NCBI GenBank assembly: GCA_013400155.1
Contig: VXBM01000015.1
Coordinates: forward strand, 2,540,150 to 2,604,149
Length of the DNA: 64,000 nucleotides
Origin: Helopsaltes ochotensis
Lineage: Eukaryota; Chordata; Aves; Passeriformes; Locustellidae
Direction: 5' to 3'
Below are positions 35,901-50,200 of this stretch, piece by piece. Under the pieces are notes generated by a model, which was not told the DNA's origin, ran no database searches, and saw only the letters and a list, made by a program, of their open reading frames with translations. Both the position numbers and the translations under genes were made by a program. Within the stretch, counting starts at the first letter, position 1, and every line of letters starts with the position of its first letter.

Positions 35901-38900
35901 GTGCATTCATGGGCAAAAGGTGGATGCAGTGTCCAAAAGTATGCAAAGATGCTGTAATTATTAAGAAAGTCTTAAAAATTAGGTCCTTGGTGCCTGAAAC
36001 CAGGGAGACCAGAGCTGCAGTTTGGTAGTAGGGCCACACTGGCCCAGCAGGAGAATTCTTTGTGATGAGAAATCAAACACACATTCATATTCAAACCTCT
36101 CAGCTTCTCCCACTATTTTCCATTATTTTGTGCACTCAGAGGAGCCTGTTTTGTCTACTTCATGCTTTCTCTTCGTTAAGCATTTCCTCTGTAGTTTCTC
36201 CCAGCACTGAATTTACTTAGCCCTCCTCCATCACTCCCAGAATTAGAATCTGCGCCTTTGAAAAACCTTCGTTTTCAGGCAGTTCATTTTAGCTCCTGCT
36301 CACCCCACAGGTTACACTGCTAGAACAGCACTACTTTGATACTGTTCCTCTGGCAGCAATTAGAATCAAATCAGCACCAGGCTGTTTATAAAAAGGGATG
36401 TTGCTGTAATGACACTATCAATTCTTCCAAACATTGTAGCTATTTATCAAATGATTACGCTAGAGTAACTTACTCCAGGTTTACTAGCCTATTTTCCATT
36501 GGAACTTAAAAGGTTTTACTGCCTCAACCATGCCACTTGCACTACTAATAATTTCAATTTTATTACATTATCATATTTCTTAGATTTATTTCTAGGTTTT
36601 GCATAAGATTCAAATTGTTACCCAGTTTATAAAATAATGTGAATTTATCTTGGTCAAAAATCACATTAGGATAATTATCTTGCCCTTTTGGCAGATAATT
36701 CTGTTTGTAATATATTGAAAATGCTTATTTTTTTATCTTCCTAGCCCCTCCTTCTTGCAGAAGAGGCTGTTTTTTTCCGTTACACAGATAACTCCATCTC
36801 CCTCTCCTGTCAAGAGCTGTCAGGTCTCCTCCCTTTTCCTCTCTCCATTAGGGGGAAATCAAAAAAAGGTCTTCCACCTCCCCAGAGCAGCAGGATGCAG
36901 ATAACACTGTAACCTGCCAAATTAAAGACAATTCACTCAGATATTAAATACTTGCTAAAACTCCCCAATTATCAGAAAGATGTTACTTGTCCAGTATCAG
37001 AAGAAAGTTGTAGCAACTAAGGCTGGATTAAGCAAATCACACCTGACCGTCTGGCCAGGGTTTCTGACCCTGGAATGTCTGAAAAGCCACCTATGATCTT
37101 CATCATCAGCACTTTGATTAACTGAATTTAGATTTTTCAGTTTAGAGGACATTTTAATACTTGAAAATCACAAATTCATAATTTGATGAAACCTCTACAA
37201 TTTTTGGTTTGGTATTGGATTTTTTTATTATTATTATTTTTATTTTTTGGTTTTGGGGATTTTTTTGTGAAAAATACTCAAAATACCACTTATTTAGGAG
37301 AAAAAAAAATCATCTTTGGGAAATACTAAGTGTCAAATTGTAATTAGAACGCATGGAGTTTCCTATACAGCATTACTATAAAATAAGAATTTATACTGAC
37401 ATGTTTTAAGTTGATGTAAGAATTAGTAAAATAAAATAGCTCCTTCTACTTTATTAAGGACATATGCTGTCTAGTACTGACAGAAACAATTTGTTTACAA
37501 AATAAAATAATTGGCATTCTGATGGAGAAAAAGGATATCAATATCCTGAGTGCTGAATAAGTTAAAGGAGGATTTTTCAATACTTCTAATATGCTAAATT
37601 CTAATATTCTAATTCTAAATTTCGGTGATTCTTGTTCTATCATGCACTCATGACAGAAGTACCAATGAACAAATACTGGGAAATATTCAAAAGGTTTTGA
37701 GGCATGATGTTGAAATATGAACCTTTTTGTGAGCAAAATATATTATGCAGCCTATGAGTTTTACAAAAGCAATTCTCTCCCTGTGTTTTCCCCTACTTCT
37801 TGTCTAACAGCCCAGGAAGCTACAGGGTGTATTCCATCTTTTTTTCTGCTTTACTGAAGGCAGAGAAAAAGAAGAAATCCAAAATTGGACAACAGCTAAT
37901 TCTCAAAACAGAGATGAACATTTGGTTCGCACTCCAGTTTGGTAATAAAGTAAAGATCAGTTTTCACATTTGTGTGTTATTTCTGATGACAATACCTTGG
38001 AATGGATGCAGCCAGAAAATCATGCATTTCTGTGGAGAAGACATCTACCTTTGTCTTTCCCTGTTGCTCAGAACCCAGGAGACATTAAATCCCCATTGTG
38101 CCTGGGAGCCAACAACACAGGGACAACAGCACATGGCAGCAACCAGGTATGAGCAAAGCAGCTCAGGCTCCCTGCAGTGAGTACGGGTTCAGTTCTGTGG
38201 ATTTCAGCAGAGTCACAGGGAAATTGCACCAACAATTTGTATAAATCACAATCCACATGGGTTGGCAAAAAAAGTTTGAATGCTTTGCATACTCCATATC
38301 TCTGAACATTTTTTCTCTTGTCATGACACGGTGAAGAAGCTGATGATTACAAATATGGAGTGTATCGCCCTGTCCCTTTAACTCCCTCCTTACTGCTTTT
38401 GCAACATAATACATGCATCTCAAATAAATTAAACATGTGACATATAAATTCAGTTCATGCTTTTTTGCGGGTTATCAAAATCCTGAGAAACCAAAACGTT
38501 GAAAATCACTTGTCAAAACGTTCTGGGATGAAGTAGTTAAGCTGTCATCAACAGCTTAAACACTGTTTATTTGAATATGTAAAGCAACTTTTTGAAAAAA
38601 CCAAAAGTACAGAGTCTGTTGATCAGAATTCTTTCTCCACATGTCTTAATTCTGTTTCCCTGATCTGGGGAAAAAAAATAAAGAAACTTCAAATGAAGTG
38701 CAAGGGCACAGACACCCTCAGTGAAGAAAGCACTCTGCTCCACTGACACAACTGATGTGACAAAGTATGGCAATGGTATTACCATGGCACTACAGGATTA
38801 TTACTCCGCAGTGCCCATTATTTGAAATGGAGTTACTCAGTGCTTACCACAAAACAGCAAGCAGCATTTTGCAGTAACACAATAAATAACCCATGTCATC

Positions 38901-41900
38901 TCTGTATCTACACCTTTTGCACGAGCAGGTACAGAGCCAATCTAAAAACAAATCTAAAAATGCTTTAATAGTGCTGGAATGACATGCCTCTTAAGCTGTT
39001 TACAGCTGACAGACTAAGTGAAATGGTTTGACAAGGGAGAACACAGTATGTGTTGACAGCCCTGCTTAGTTCATATTTGAAAGGCAAAATTAAAGTCATA
39101 CTTTTACAAGGTTCAGGGTTCTGCTCACCTGAAGAACATTCTCTTAAGCAAGGCATGGTATTAAGCCTCTGCCATCCTCCTCCTCCTCTCTCCCATTTTT
39201 ATGTGTAGGCCACTAAGTGGCACACCTCAAAAACCAGTCCTGACTGCCTATCTCAGTAATTGCTCGTGAAAACATATCATTTAGAAAAGTATGGAGAAAG
39301 CAAAAGTGAGAACAGCCATAAATGTTCACCCCCCATAATTCAGAGGAGCACAGCAACATATGGGCAGCATTTGGCTTTTCTTACAGCAGGCAGCACTGTC
39401 AGGAAAGAGCAAACAAAGGCTGAGTACAAATCCCCTCTGTCCACAGAGACATCTTTCACTTGATTACAGCATATGAGAGAAAAACATAAAGACACAGTGA
39501 ATCAAAAAAAAAAAAAAGCAAATAAGAGCTAAGATAGGTCAGAGGAAAGGTCTGGAGACAGACACAAGGAAAAGCAAAGTTGTTTGGCAGGACTTACACA
39601 GCTCTAAGGCAGAGGGAAGGCTCAAAGGACAAAAAATGGGCTCTCACTTCCTACCTGGTCCTTGTTGAATCCATTGGCTGACAGCAACCAGAGGCTGTCA
39701 GCAACTCTTGCGGTGGTCAGTGACAATAATTTGGTGGACTCAGGCCAGCTACTTTTGAAGAGGTTTCTTCACAGCAAAAGTTCCCGCTGTTACTTGGCCC
39801 CTCACTGTTAGAGGCTGTGGGAAGGCACGAGCATTTTCCTTCCCTCCCGCTCAGACACTCTGTTAGCATAGGGCAGGTGGCCCCGTGGAGGGAAGAGCTA
39901 ACACCTGCTATTCCTTTTCTGTGGATTAGGCCAGAGTTCAGCTGCTGCAATGTGTCTGTCCAGCTCTTTTAATGAGCCCTGTAATTGGCGAAAATGAGCC
40001 CAAAGTGGCCAAATGAAATCATCACGCTGAGGGGAACTATCAGGGAAGCATTAGGGAAGTTGTGCATTTGGAGGCATAGGATGTCATTGCCTTTACATTG
40101 GACTGACCCTACCAGCTGAGCCAAACAGAACCAAGGAGCTTGGCTGCTGGCAGCACCTGCCTTATAGGTGAGTGCAGAGCTGTATCCAATTGCAGCCTCA
40201 GTCCAGACTTCCTAAGAAGTGGTTCCAAACAGTTCCAGTGTCTATGCTTGGAGCTCACTGGCAGATCACTAATAGAGACTGCACAAAACTTCTGGTTGAA
40301 GCTGTTCCAATTCAGGAATTGGAATGGTGTGGAGTGGAAGTGTTTTTTCAAACTAATGGAAGTTTTGCCTACATATTTCTTCCCCCACATGAAGGTCATC
40401 AAATGCTCATGTGCCAAATGTTCAAATTGATGCCATCTTAATGAACTCTGAAAACATTTTCCTGTCAAAGCAAATAGAACAAGTTGACATCACTGATCCC
40501 AGCATCGACCAAAGAGGAAAAACAAACAAACCATCAGTTAAAAAACAGAGGGGTTTTTGCGCTCTAAGTTCAAGGATGTGAGTCCAGCAGTGCAATGACA
40601 AAGGGGACCACGGTGCAGATGACAAAGGGGTTACACTCACTGCAAAGAAAGTCAGTCCTGAGAAAAAAACTTGCCTCAGCATCAAGGTCAGGAATATGTG
40701 GGCTCCCCCTCCTCCTACTGTGTGGTACATGAGATCCCTTGTGTCTGAGCTGTGCTGGGTTATTACCTGTAATATGTGCCAAAGGCTAGGACCCGAGTGG
40801 AGAGTGAAACCTAGAACTAAGCCCTACCAGAAGTTGCAGAATGATCACTCTTAAAAGCAAACCAGCAGCTCTCAACTTGTCTACCAAGAAACTTATTCTC
40901 TCCCACTTAAGCTGCCTGAACTTGCAGCCTTCTCCTTCTCCATCTCTCAGGGGATCTCCCAAACCATCTATCCAAGTATAAACCATGGAATGGCAGCCCT
41001 GCTGCAACTGGATGCAAGCACAAAGGAAGTGTATCTTACAGCTATGCTGCTAAATCAGGGTCTGGGAAATCCAAAGACACTTCTTCCTTCTAACATATGA
41101 TTCCTCTATGTCCCTTGGCAAACTTGTGAAATCATTTCACATGGGAAATAACCATTCTTTCTCCTTTGCCTCTCCTGCTTGTTTAGAAATTTGGAACAGA
41201 GTTCACCTTGCTGTGCACTGTTTCTAGCAACGAAATGTCAGATCACAGCCTCTGTAGGTATCTTTGTGTGGTCAGTATGCAACTAATTAAAGCTAGTTTT
41301 ACCATTCCCACAGCACAGAGGAAAAGACACAGACATTCTGCAGAGTGCACAGTGGGTATGCAAGCCTGGTAAAAGCAGGTAGGTGCCAAGAACTGATGAA
41401 GTCTCAATATTAATGTTTCTGTTCAGCTTCTCTGGCCATTTTGTGAAGGGGATTTTTCACAGAAATTGCTATAGAATATAGATCCTGTTGAAAAGTATAG
41501 CATTAAATCTGGGAATAATGACAGAGGAACCAGACCAGAATTTAAAGGATGACACATATTTTGCTGTCCTTCCATCAAATACCTTTCCATTTTATGTAAT
41601 ATTTTAATTTCCAGTTCTCCAATGCCCACCCTGCGCCATCACCCATTTTTTTGAATTGAAAGGCATTATCTCAGCTCCAATTTCTCCAAAAGTCACTTTA
41701 ATCTCAGTCACTCTCCAGACCTGTAGTTTTCCTTCTCCTTGACAAGCCTGACCACTTAAATTTCTATCAGCTCAGACAACATTTGCCAACACCCCTTTCT
41801 ATTCCTATCTCATTTCTTTCCCTTCCAGTTTTTGTGATGCCATCATACATCTATGCCAGCACACAGAGCATGTAGCAATAGACATATAGATCCTGACTGC

Positions 41901-42369
41901 ATTCAGAAAAGGGGAAAGGTTGAAGTGAGTAACATGTATGAATGATTTCCTTGCTTGCTATACTACAGTGAGCTGTGCTTTCATAGACTGTGATGGATGT
42001 GAGTTATGGGTCATTCCCTCACTTGTGAAAATAAATGTACAACACTTGCCAATTGTTATACTGTATATTACAAAATTCTATAGTTTAAGATTTATGCACT
42101 TAGCAGACCAACCACACAAGCAATACAAGTACAGCACAACAGCTCTCACTAGTTTTTTTTCCTCCATTGAGACAGACAGACACAAAATCACCCTTAGCCA
42201 TAAAGTGGTGCTGCATTATCCAGAGGGGGACATTTTATGGACAAAGAGTTTATCGTACCCAGAATTTGCCTTGGGTGCAGTAGACTTAGCATGTGTTAAG
42301 TAATGTTTAAGTGATTTGCTGAAGTGGCTTAATAGCACAAAACACTCCTGGCTCTATTTGCTTATAGAT
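32946..42369. other. Unique non-coding DNA, no gene seen
   Basis: All open frames are short and unrecognised, the longest being 37800-38180 (plus, 126 codons) and 40109-40468 (complement, 119 codons). The stretch 36290-37200 is free of obvious repeats and rich in TAAT-type cores, and might include conserved non-coding sequence. Simple T/A-rich sequence lies at 37215-37275. A-runs occur at about 39505-39518. A short perfect dyad (TTCCAATT and AATTGGAA) lies at 40305-40324. Confidence 0.45.
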
Positions 42370-42475
42370 ACATTTCAAGGCACTGATTGAAGTCTGCAGT
42401 GCCCTAAATGGTCTGGGACCCAGTTATTAAAGAGATATCATCTCTCCTTATAAATTTTATGGCGTAATTGAGAAC
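42370..42475 (+). mobile_element. Possible ancient LINE (L2/CR1-clade) scrap
   Basis: From 42373 the plus strand reads FKALIEVCSALNGLGPSY, then a stop, then RDIISPY. This resembles the KALHGLAPSYLSDLLSPY-like block found near the C terminus of L2-type LINE polyproteins. The match is short and interrupted by a stop codon. It could be older than the avian CR1 copies. A chance resemblance is possible. Confidence 0.4.
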
Positions 42476-45400
42476 TACCAGTTGGTGTCTTTTCCTGGGT
42501 GGACAGTGGGATGTCTTAAATGGGAGATACATGAACCTGTCTTCATCAGCCTTCAGACAAAACAGTGTCCCTGAGGACTATTTCAAGGAGAAATATGAAG
42601 CTGGTCTCTTCAGCGACCAGCTTGAAGCTGACAAACATCAGTTTATCTCTTGAATGATCTTTTACATCATGTATGTCAGAAAGAGAGCCTGGCTGAGACT
42701 GGACATGTATTCAGAAATCTATTCCAGAAACATTTTTCTCTTTCTCCTGTAACCACAGAACCAGTGTAAAAATGCAAGATTTGCACTCTTGTACCCACCA
42801 CATGTGCCACAAGGTCTGAGCTGTCCTTGCATCCAGGTAATGTCACCAGAGAGACTGGAAACCCTTGGTGATCCCACCTCCTGAAGGCTCCCTTAAAATC
42901 CTCACAGTGCCACTGGCACACCTTAGCTACTGAGAGTGTGTCCTGACAATCTGTATTTCATTCACAACCACATGTTCCATTTCAGGTGCACTGTCACTGG
43001 CATGTTCTACTGAAGCACTGGATGCTCTTATCTGCTTTCTTCAGTGAAACAGATACATAACATACATAAGATAGCAGGGTTTTAAGATTAAATGCTACAA
43101 ACAGATTAAATTGCATGCTCTTCATTCCTTTAAGGAACTCTTTTTCCTGGCATTCTAATCCAAGTTTCCAAAATTATTCCTACTTCCATTCACATATAGA
43201 AACATTTAAAACACAGCAAAGAGGGAATGCATTAGTGGACTAATGGCTACATGGAGTTCAGGCCTACCCCCAGCCACTCCTGAAGCTCAGCTGAGCCCAC
43301 CCAGGGCAGGGCTGTACAGGCCTCTCCAGGGGAGAACCAGAGGGGCCCCCAGCAGTGGGGAAAGCTCATCATGGCACAAACTCTTTCCAAAACCAAAATA
43401 CTGACACTTAGGATAATCAAGAATGCAAGCATTGCCTTCATCTTGGTTTTCATGATGCCAGCAGAGACTGTCTGGTCACCTTCTTGAGCAGAAGCTTCAT
43501 TCAGGAAGGTTGCCCTGATGAGGAGAAGCCAAGAAAGGCAAATAGCCACCCACAAGCTAACAGCCTCAGTAGGTTGTTTTGCTGTTTGCGTTAGTTCACT
43601 GACTTAAAAGAGACTGCAACCCTCATCCTGAGGACTTTGTTAGTGAAGCAGCTTTGAGCAAAATGTATAATTAACCTTTGGAACTCACTGTATCAGGATA
43701 TCATTGAGGAAGCATATGAGAAAAATTTTAGTTTTCTAAGAAAGGAATGTATGTAGGCAACTTTAGGGACACAAATATCAGTGTTTTTACTACAGAGAAT
43801 TCACTGGTTACAGCCACTAAACATTGTGCTTCTGGGAATCAAAAATAAACAAAATCGGGGACTAATAATAAATTCTTCACTCACTAAATGGTAGGTGAAT
43901 AAAATGGGCAAAACCAGTAAGAAGAACCCAGACTGCTTCAAGTCCTCAGAAAGTGTCACTCACAGAGGCAGGAATAGAAACTACAATTGGTGAATGGATA
44001 CTTGACCTACTCCATCATGTCAAATTTTGTGTCCAGCTTTTCCCTTCACATTCCCTTATATTCTAGCCCCCATGTGATGGCCTTTCACCATCTTAGAACT
44101 GAGTGTACATAAACCCAGGCTGACCACAAAGATCTAACAGACAAGTTGAAAGCAATATACATCCAGAGAAGATTTTAAGGAATCAGGAACCAACTGAAAA
44201 CATTTTGGTTTACTGTGCAGGAGATTCACATGGCTTCCCCTAAGAAGGACCCAACTGACAAACCTGCCTGAGAATGGCATCCTTCAAGTGACTTCTCTCA
44301 TACTTAGAAAAACTGTAAAATCCCTGGGTTAGAGAGGCAGAGCAGGAGACAGGAGACATGAGATGCTTGGAATGCACTGACATTTGGAGTACTTTGAAGC
44401 AGTAAGTCTCAAGACTCTCCCTCAGCACGGGGAAGGTCTGAAATGTGCAGTGCATGCTGAACCATCAGCATTCCAGCAGCAAGAGTGTGTGGAAAGGATC
44501 TACGCAAACAGGATGCCACAAATTCTCCCATTTTGTTACCATTAGTATGAGAATAATCAAGAAAACACATCTTTAGCACTACTGAGTGGACTTATCTGAG
44601 AGGCAGAAATCCTACATTGTTAGAAAACCAGTGTCATGTAACTGACTACCTGGCATTCACAGGGCTCTCTCCTCATCCTGGATCCCTTCACATTAATCAA
44701 TATATTCCAGCTTTGAACAGGTAAACCTTTAGATTTGATCCAAAGGATGTTCACAAGTTAAAAAAAAAAATTAGTTTTGACTTTATCTCTGCTCAATTCA
44801 AAGCCAAAATGTCATTGTGTGTAGTCGTGTGGAAAAACCCCAAACCTTTACAAAAGCCCCTACAGCCCCATGAAACACAGAAAGGGAAACTATGCTGTGA
44901 GTTCTGACATTAATAAAAACAAAAATGGATTGATTCTATAGGATTTATTAAATAAAATCTAGTTAGCCTCCTTTTGTTTTGATGATTGCACTTAATTTTT
45001 ATGAGCTTGATTATGCCTTTAAGGCACATTCCAGCAGAGGGCTGAGGTGAAAAAGCTTCTCCAGGGAGGAAGCAGCAGAAGGAGAAGCCTCTGGGATGTG
45101 CAAGAGTTCAGCTAATCCTTTCTAGGCATGTGTTCAGCATTACCTACTTGCAGCTTTTGCACTTCCCAGTGGAAAAGCAAATCTGTGGGCCAATGGCTAG
45201 GAGGTATCTGCCTCCTTCAACCCCATGTGCCCAGGTATGATTTAAATCCCTCATCAAGCCTAACATCTGCTGACTTTTTTGTGAACAAGCTATTCTACTT
45301 AGGGACCCAGTCCCATCACCAAACCCTGGAACATCTCAGGAAGGATGGAGATTATGTACCTCCTGTATTGCATGGCAATCAACACCAGCAAGTTCATAAA

Positions 45401-46899
45401 AAATCTACATTTCTCACTCTAGAGAATATATTAGGACTTAAAACATTGAAAATATTTAACTCAGACCTAAGAATGAGCTGGTCATCTCACCTGCCCAGGA
45501 GACCGAGTTGTAACTAACACTGAGGGTCTGAAGCTCTTTGACCCCAAGGCTACTTACCTCAATCTCTTGACAAGCAGGTGCTGCTCCTTCTACTTCACTT
45601 GCCAACTAAGAGGACTGTTCACTTCCTCAGCTCAACAAGCTTTTAGCAACGGAAAAGAAAACCACTAGAAATTGCATAAAACATTGTTCATAGTGTTTGA
45701 GATCCTTGAAACAACTTCAAAGCAAATTCCACCAGGTGCTGAAACAATTCCAGTTCCTCAAATGCAGCTTCCTTCCCTTGAGTGCTCTTGCATATTGAAA
45801 TATACATGCATGTTTCCAGCAATTCAAGTCCTTGCTTTAATCCATGAATGCAAAAACACTTCCTTCAGACTCATTTTGAGAAAGAATTTTGGAGTCCTAA
45901 AATGCAGTGCGCACCACCTGGCCTTCCCAGGGTCTGCCATCATACTCCCTGCAGCAACCAACCAGCAGGTCTGCGCAGCAGCTACCCTGCCAGCCTTCCT
46001 AGGGAGAGGTGCTGTACCTGCTTCCTGCCAGGTGCTACAAGCCACAGCCACTTTCTGGAGTGGTTCAGGTGTCAGCTCAGCTTCTCCAGAGCAGCCCCCT
46101 TCAGCTGCTGAAGGCTGCCTGACTCGCAAGCTCCTTGAGTTGGCTCCTTGAGGTGACTGTGCACAGCCTGTGGTGCGAGGGCAGCAGAGGGACAGACCTA
46201 CTGCTTGTGTTCCTGGACTGCTCCAGCTGAGCTGCCCCACATCCTCCCCTGCCTCTTGCCTGTGTATGTAGGAGTTTTGTGTGTTGGGCATTCAGTCCAT
46301 GTTTTCCTTCTTTTTGCCCCCATCTTTCTTCTTGTGTCCCAGCCAAACACTGTATTACAAGGAGTGTTCAGAAAGGTAAAAAAAGTCAACCTGGGCAGAG
46401 CAGTGGGGAAATTCAAGCCAAATTTAGAAACAAACTCAGAATGAATGAGAAATGCCCATATTTACTGTTGATTCCTACAAATCCTTCTCTGTCCTGCCGA
46501 TAGGGATGGGCAGCACCCTGAATCCCAGTGCCCTGCTGGGAATCTCTGCAGATGGTCCCCAGCAGAGCTGCATGCAGTCTCACAGCGCTGCCACCCAGGA
46601 GGGCTCCTCCAAGGTGAGGGATAAAGGAACAGCAGGACTGATACTGTGGCTAATGTGGCACAAGGTTCCCTCAGCACACCGTGCCCCAGCTAATGAACGC
46701 ACTGCCCCAAGTGCAAACAAGCCAGGAAAGGCTCTGTTTTCAAAGCAAATGTACTGCACTTCAATGGAGATTTTTTCCCCCCTAAAAAGTTTTAATATAC
46801 ACACTAAATTAAGCTTGAGAAAAGGGGACATTTCATCTTTAATCTATTTACTTCTGAATATTTAACATACAATTCTGGCACCAATCACCAGATTTAACT
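42476..46899. other. Unique non-coding DNA, no gene seen
   Basis: A GC-richer segment at 45900-46230 is open on both strands (45672-46151 plus, 159 codons; 45824-46291 complement, 155 codons). Neither has a known domain or clear splice context. A complement frame at 43247-43555 contains two hydrophobic stretches but no family that I can name safely. No repeats were recognised. Confidence 0.45.
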
Positions 46900-47240
46900 G
46901 GAAAATTACTCACTAATCTGTTTGCTTATTTGGAATAATTGGGTAGGCTGCCAGGGAAGAGGATTTCCTACCCTGTTTAATATCTCAGTTAGTAGTCCAA
47001 TTTCAGCTTGGCGGCATAATTACTCTGACAGAGCTGTAGCCACAGGGCCTGTGAGTGGGGCTGCTTTTTAAACCGTAAATTATGGAGGATTAGCATTTAT
47101 GAATTTTAAATCAGGGCTGTGGTAGGAGACACTAAAGCTGCTTAGAGCTTGCAAACCACTACATTCAATCACCAGTCATTAACACATTCCTTCCCAGGAC
47201 TTTCTGCAATCACATTTAATAAAAAGGTATTTTTCTAATT
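46900..47240. promoter_or_regulatory. Candidate conserved non-coding element
   Basis: The sequence is balanced, repeat-free and dense in homeodomain-like and other cores (GGCATAATTACTCTGACAG, AACCGTAAATTATGG, TTAGCATTTATGAATT, CAATCACCAGTCATTAACAC). This is the look of deeply conserved vertebrate enhancers, but conservation cannot be measured from one sequence. Confidence 0.25.
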
Positions 47241-50200
47241 TGCTTTAAAATATTGTGACTGTGTCTCCAGTGTAACACCAGGGAGAGGGAGATGCACTTT
47301 GCAGGCAAAAAAGCACCACAATTTAATTTGACCCTGGTTTACCCCCACATAAGATGTTTAAAGGGGCTATCTCCTCTGCTCGAGCCCTACCTTTTCTTCT
47401 ACCGGATGGATGTGGTTTGATCCCCACGAAAACAATTTTAAAAATTAAAAACTGCCGAAAATCAGAGCAGCAATGTGGCTGATTGGCAGAGATTTGAACT
47501 CTGCTATACCCATAGCTCAGGAGCTTTGGTTTGTGAGCTCTCCACTGTTGTGTTTGCCTGTCAGGCTCACGGTGAATCATTACGGGGTAAATCCCTCCTT
47601 TGATGTAGGCATGTAACTTCTTTTAAGGCCAATGAGAGTTATGTACGTGTACTGAGGGCAGAATATTTCGTGCCCTGAAGAAGTCTTAGGGAAAAAAACT
47701 GCCAAAAATCACACCACTTTGAACTTCGAAGTTGCTCCACTTGGGAGTCTAAAGAGCTCTGAAGCCCTAAGACATGCATCCAAATGCAAATGCTGAGCCC
47801 TTCTTACTCCTAAACATATGCATCTCTCCCTCTGTGAGCCTACCGTTCAGCAAGGGGTTTGAGTTAGTCCTTCACATGACCCTTTCTGAGACCAAAGGTA
47901 AGCACAGGAAACCTATGATTTTTACACAGAAAGTTTTCATTCATTAATTCATATCTCTATATGTTATTAAAAATTCATAGATATGGAGAGCCTCCTACCA
48001 CAAAACAGAAGATATGAGTGAAAGTTATATGCAATAAAATAAGAAAAGGGGAAAAAAGGTGGTAAATGGGACAGAGCAAGTCCTGATCCAGCACCTGTCA
48101 CTAAAACCTAATGAAAACACAGTTTAAAAGGGACCCTAAGTGAACTTCTCCCAGAGTATCTCGGTCCAATTAGCCCAGAAACTCAGAAGACTCAGAAACT
48201 CTGTGCTCTCAAAGCCACCTCTGGGAAGGGGCAGACAGAATTCCCTGGATTGCTCAGCCATGGGGATTTGAGTCACTCAGCACTGACCTCTGACACAAGC
48301 AGGATACCAGCTGATGATGCATTACACTGCAATCAACAGTGCTATTCACTGAAGCAACCAGATGATTTAAGATTCCCAAACCTCATTGAAAGTCCCTGGA
48401 AATTAGGCACTTTGAGAAGTCGACACTTTTGAAAATGCCTTTTAATCTCCTAAATTACTCATGCTTTTGAAAACTTTCCTCATGCTAAGTACTTTGGGGG
48501 CCTCAGTCAGTGAAAGCTAAACTGAAAGAAGCTAAGGAAGGACCATTAACACAGAGCCCTGCTCGGCCCTTATCTCCCCTCTATCCTCCTGGCAACAATA
48601 GACAGAAGGAAAACTGAGCTCTTGGCAACACCAGCCCTGTGCCAAGAATTAGTCTGACAGAGTGGCAGGTCCCCAGACCCTATTAAGGCTACTCAGACAG
48701 ATGGATTTTTTTCCCTGCTGCACCCTGAGTAGGCTTTTTCTAGTTGACCTCCTTCCTCTGAAGGCTGAGTGGTACCACTGCATCTCCCCAAACTGCAAGA
48801 AAGATGCAGCCTTTGCTGCCACAGGAAGAACAATTTGATCATTCCTTGAACAGTGCAAACTGCCCATGTCTCTGGAACCAGCTCCATGCATTGCTCCTCA
48901 TTCTAACCTCCCTTTGCCTCCACATAGTTGAAAAACATTTCCTTGTTCTGCTTTCTGATTGCACCACAGCATTCTCACTGATTATTTTGTGTGCTCTGTG
49001 TGTGTACACATATAACACGGGGCAAATGCACGAAGAGCAGGGGAGAAGCAGCAGGATCTATTTAGCATTCAGAGCCTGAGAGGTGCTTCTGAGTAGTTTT
49101 TGCCCCTTTGAGAAGCAGTTAAGGGCAAGGAATGAGCACACAGAGGTGACCAGGATGAAATCCTCCCCCTCACCCTAAATATATGAGACTTATTAAGCGC
49201 TGCTTGACTAGATCATGAATTGAGATTTCAGGAGGTGGCAAGGCCTTGATGTGGAGCTGTGTCTGAGCCTGGTCTGGGTCAGGACTCACCTGGTTCCTAA
49301 CAAACCAGAGCAGTGCCCAGCCTCTATGAGGGCTATTCTTTGCCTGAGCCCAGAGTTCAGTGACCCACCTGCGCCTTATCTAAAACACCTCTTCAAACAC
49401 ACTCATCCGTGTCATCTATCACACTGTGGGAGGGGACAGAGGCGCATTGCAAGGAACTGGGAAAAAAAGCCATTTCAGTCACTGTGCATTGCTTGGAAAA
49501 GCACCAAACAGCAGGACGTTCCCCAAAGGGCTGTTCAAATTGGCTTTGGGAGCATTGCTGTGATCTCTGCAGAGACAACATAACGGCTGCAACGGAGGCC
49601 AGATTCAAAACCCTGACAATCAAAGTCTGAAAGGAAAAAACCCAAACAATTTAGACTCAACTCCTACACAGGATCCCTAAGAAGCTTCAATCCCTCAGCA
49701 TTTGGGCAAAGAGATAGAGCACTTTCTTATTCCACTCTGTACTGTGCAATTGCCTCAAAATGTTGACTGCAGCCAGAAGTTAACATTTTAGTCCCCATAA
49801 ATCAAAGGAAGTGGAATATCCTCTACATATAATGTCTACATTTCTTATCCCACAAAGTTTTTCCCTATGGCCCTGAAAGTACCTTAAAACTTGCAAAAGG
49901 AGAAGTCTTCTCCCAAGGCAAGGGGCAGGGGGAGAAGTTGCACCATACATATATATACAGACACACACACACATATGCCCGCACAAGTGACTGATAAAAC
50001 TTTGACTTGGAACTCTCTTCAGTAGGCTTAATATGCTTCCTCTGCCTGTGACAGAATATATGTATAAATATATTGTATACTGTATAATGTATAAAGCAAT
50101 CTTGCCTGCCTCCTCAAAGCCACCTGAACAATCTCCTTTCATTGGCCATGGGGCTTTATGGGCAGCTCCTCTGTACAACCAGGTGGTTCAGCATATGGCC

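Noticed and set aside
43247..43555. Complement frame with two hydrophobic stretches, faintly like a bitter-taste receptor loop and membrane span
   Set aside because: The resemblance rests on a few residues (MKAMLAFLIIL), spacing does not fit and the rest of a receptor is absent upstream.
45672..46291. Overlapping frames of 159 and 155 codons on opposite strands
   Set aside because: The region is GC-richer, which lengthens chance frames on both strands. No domain, signal peptide or convincing splice signals were seen.
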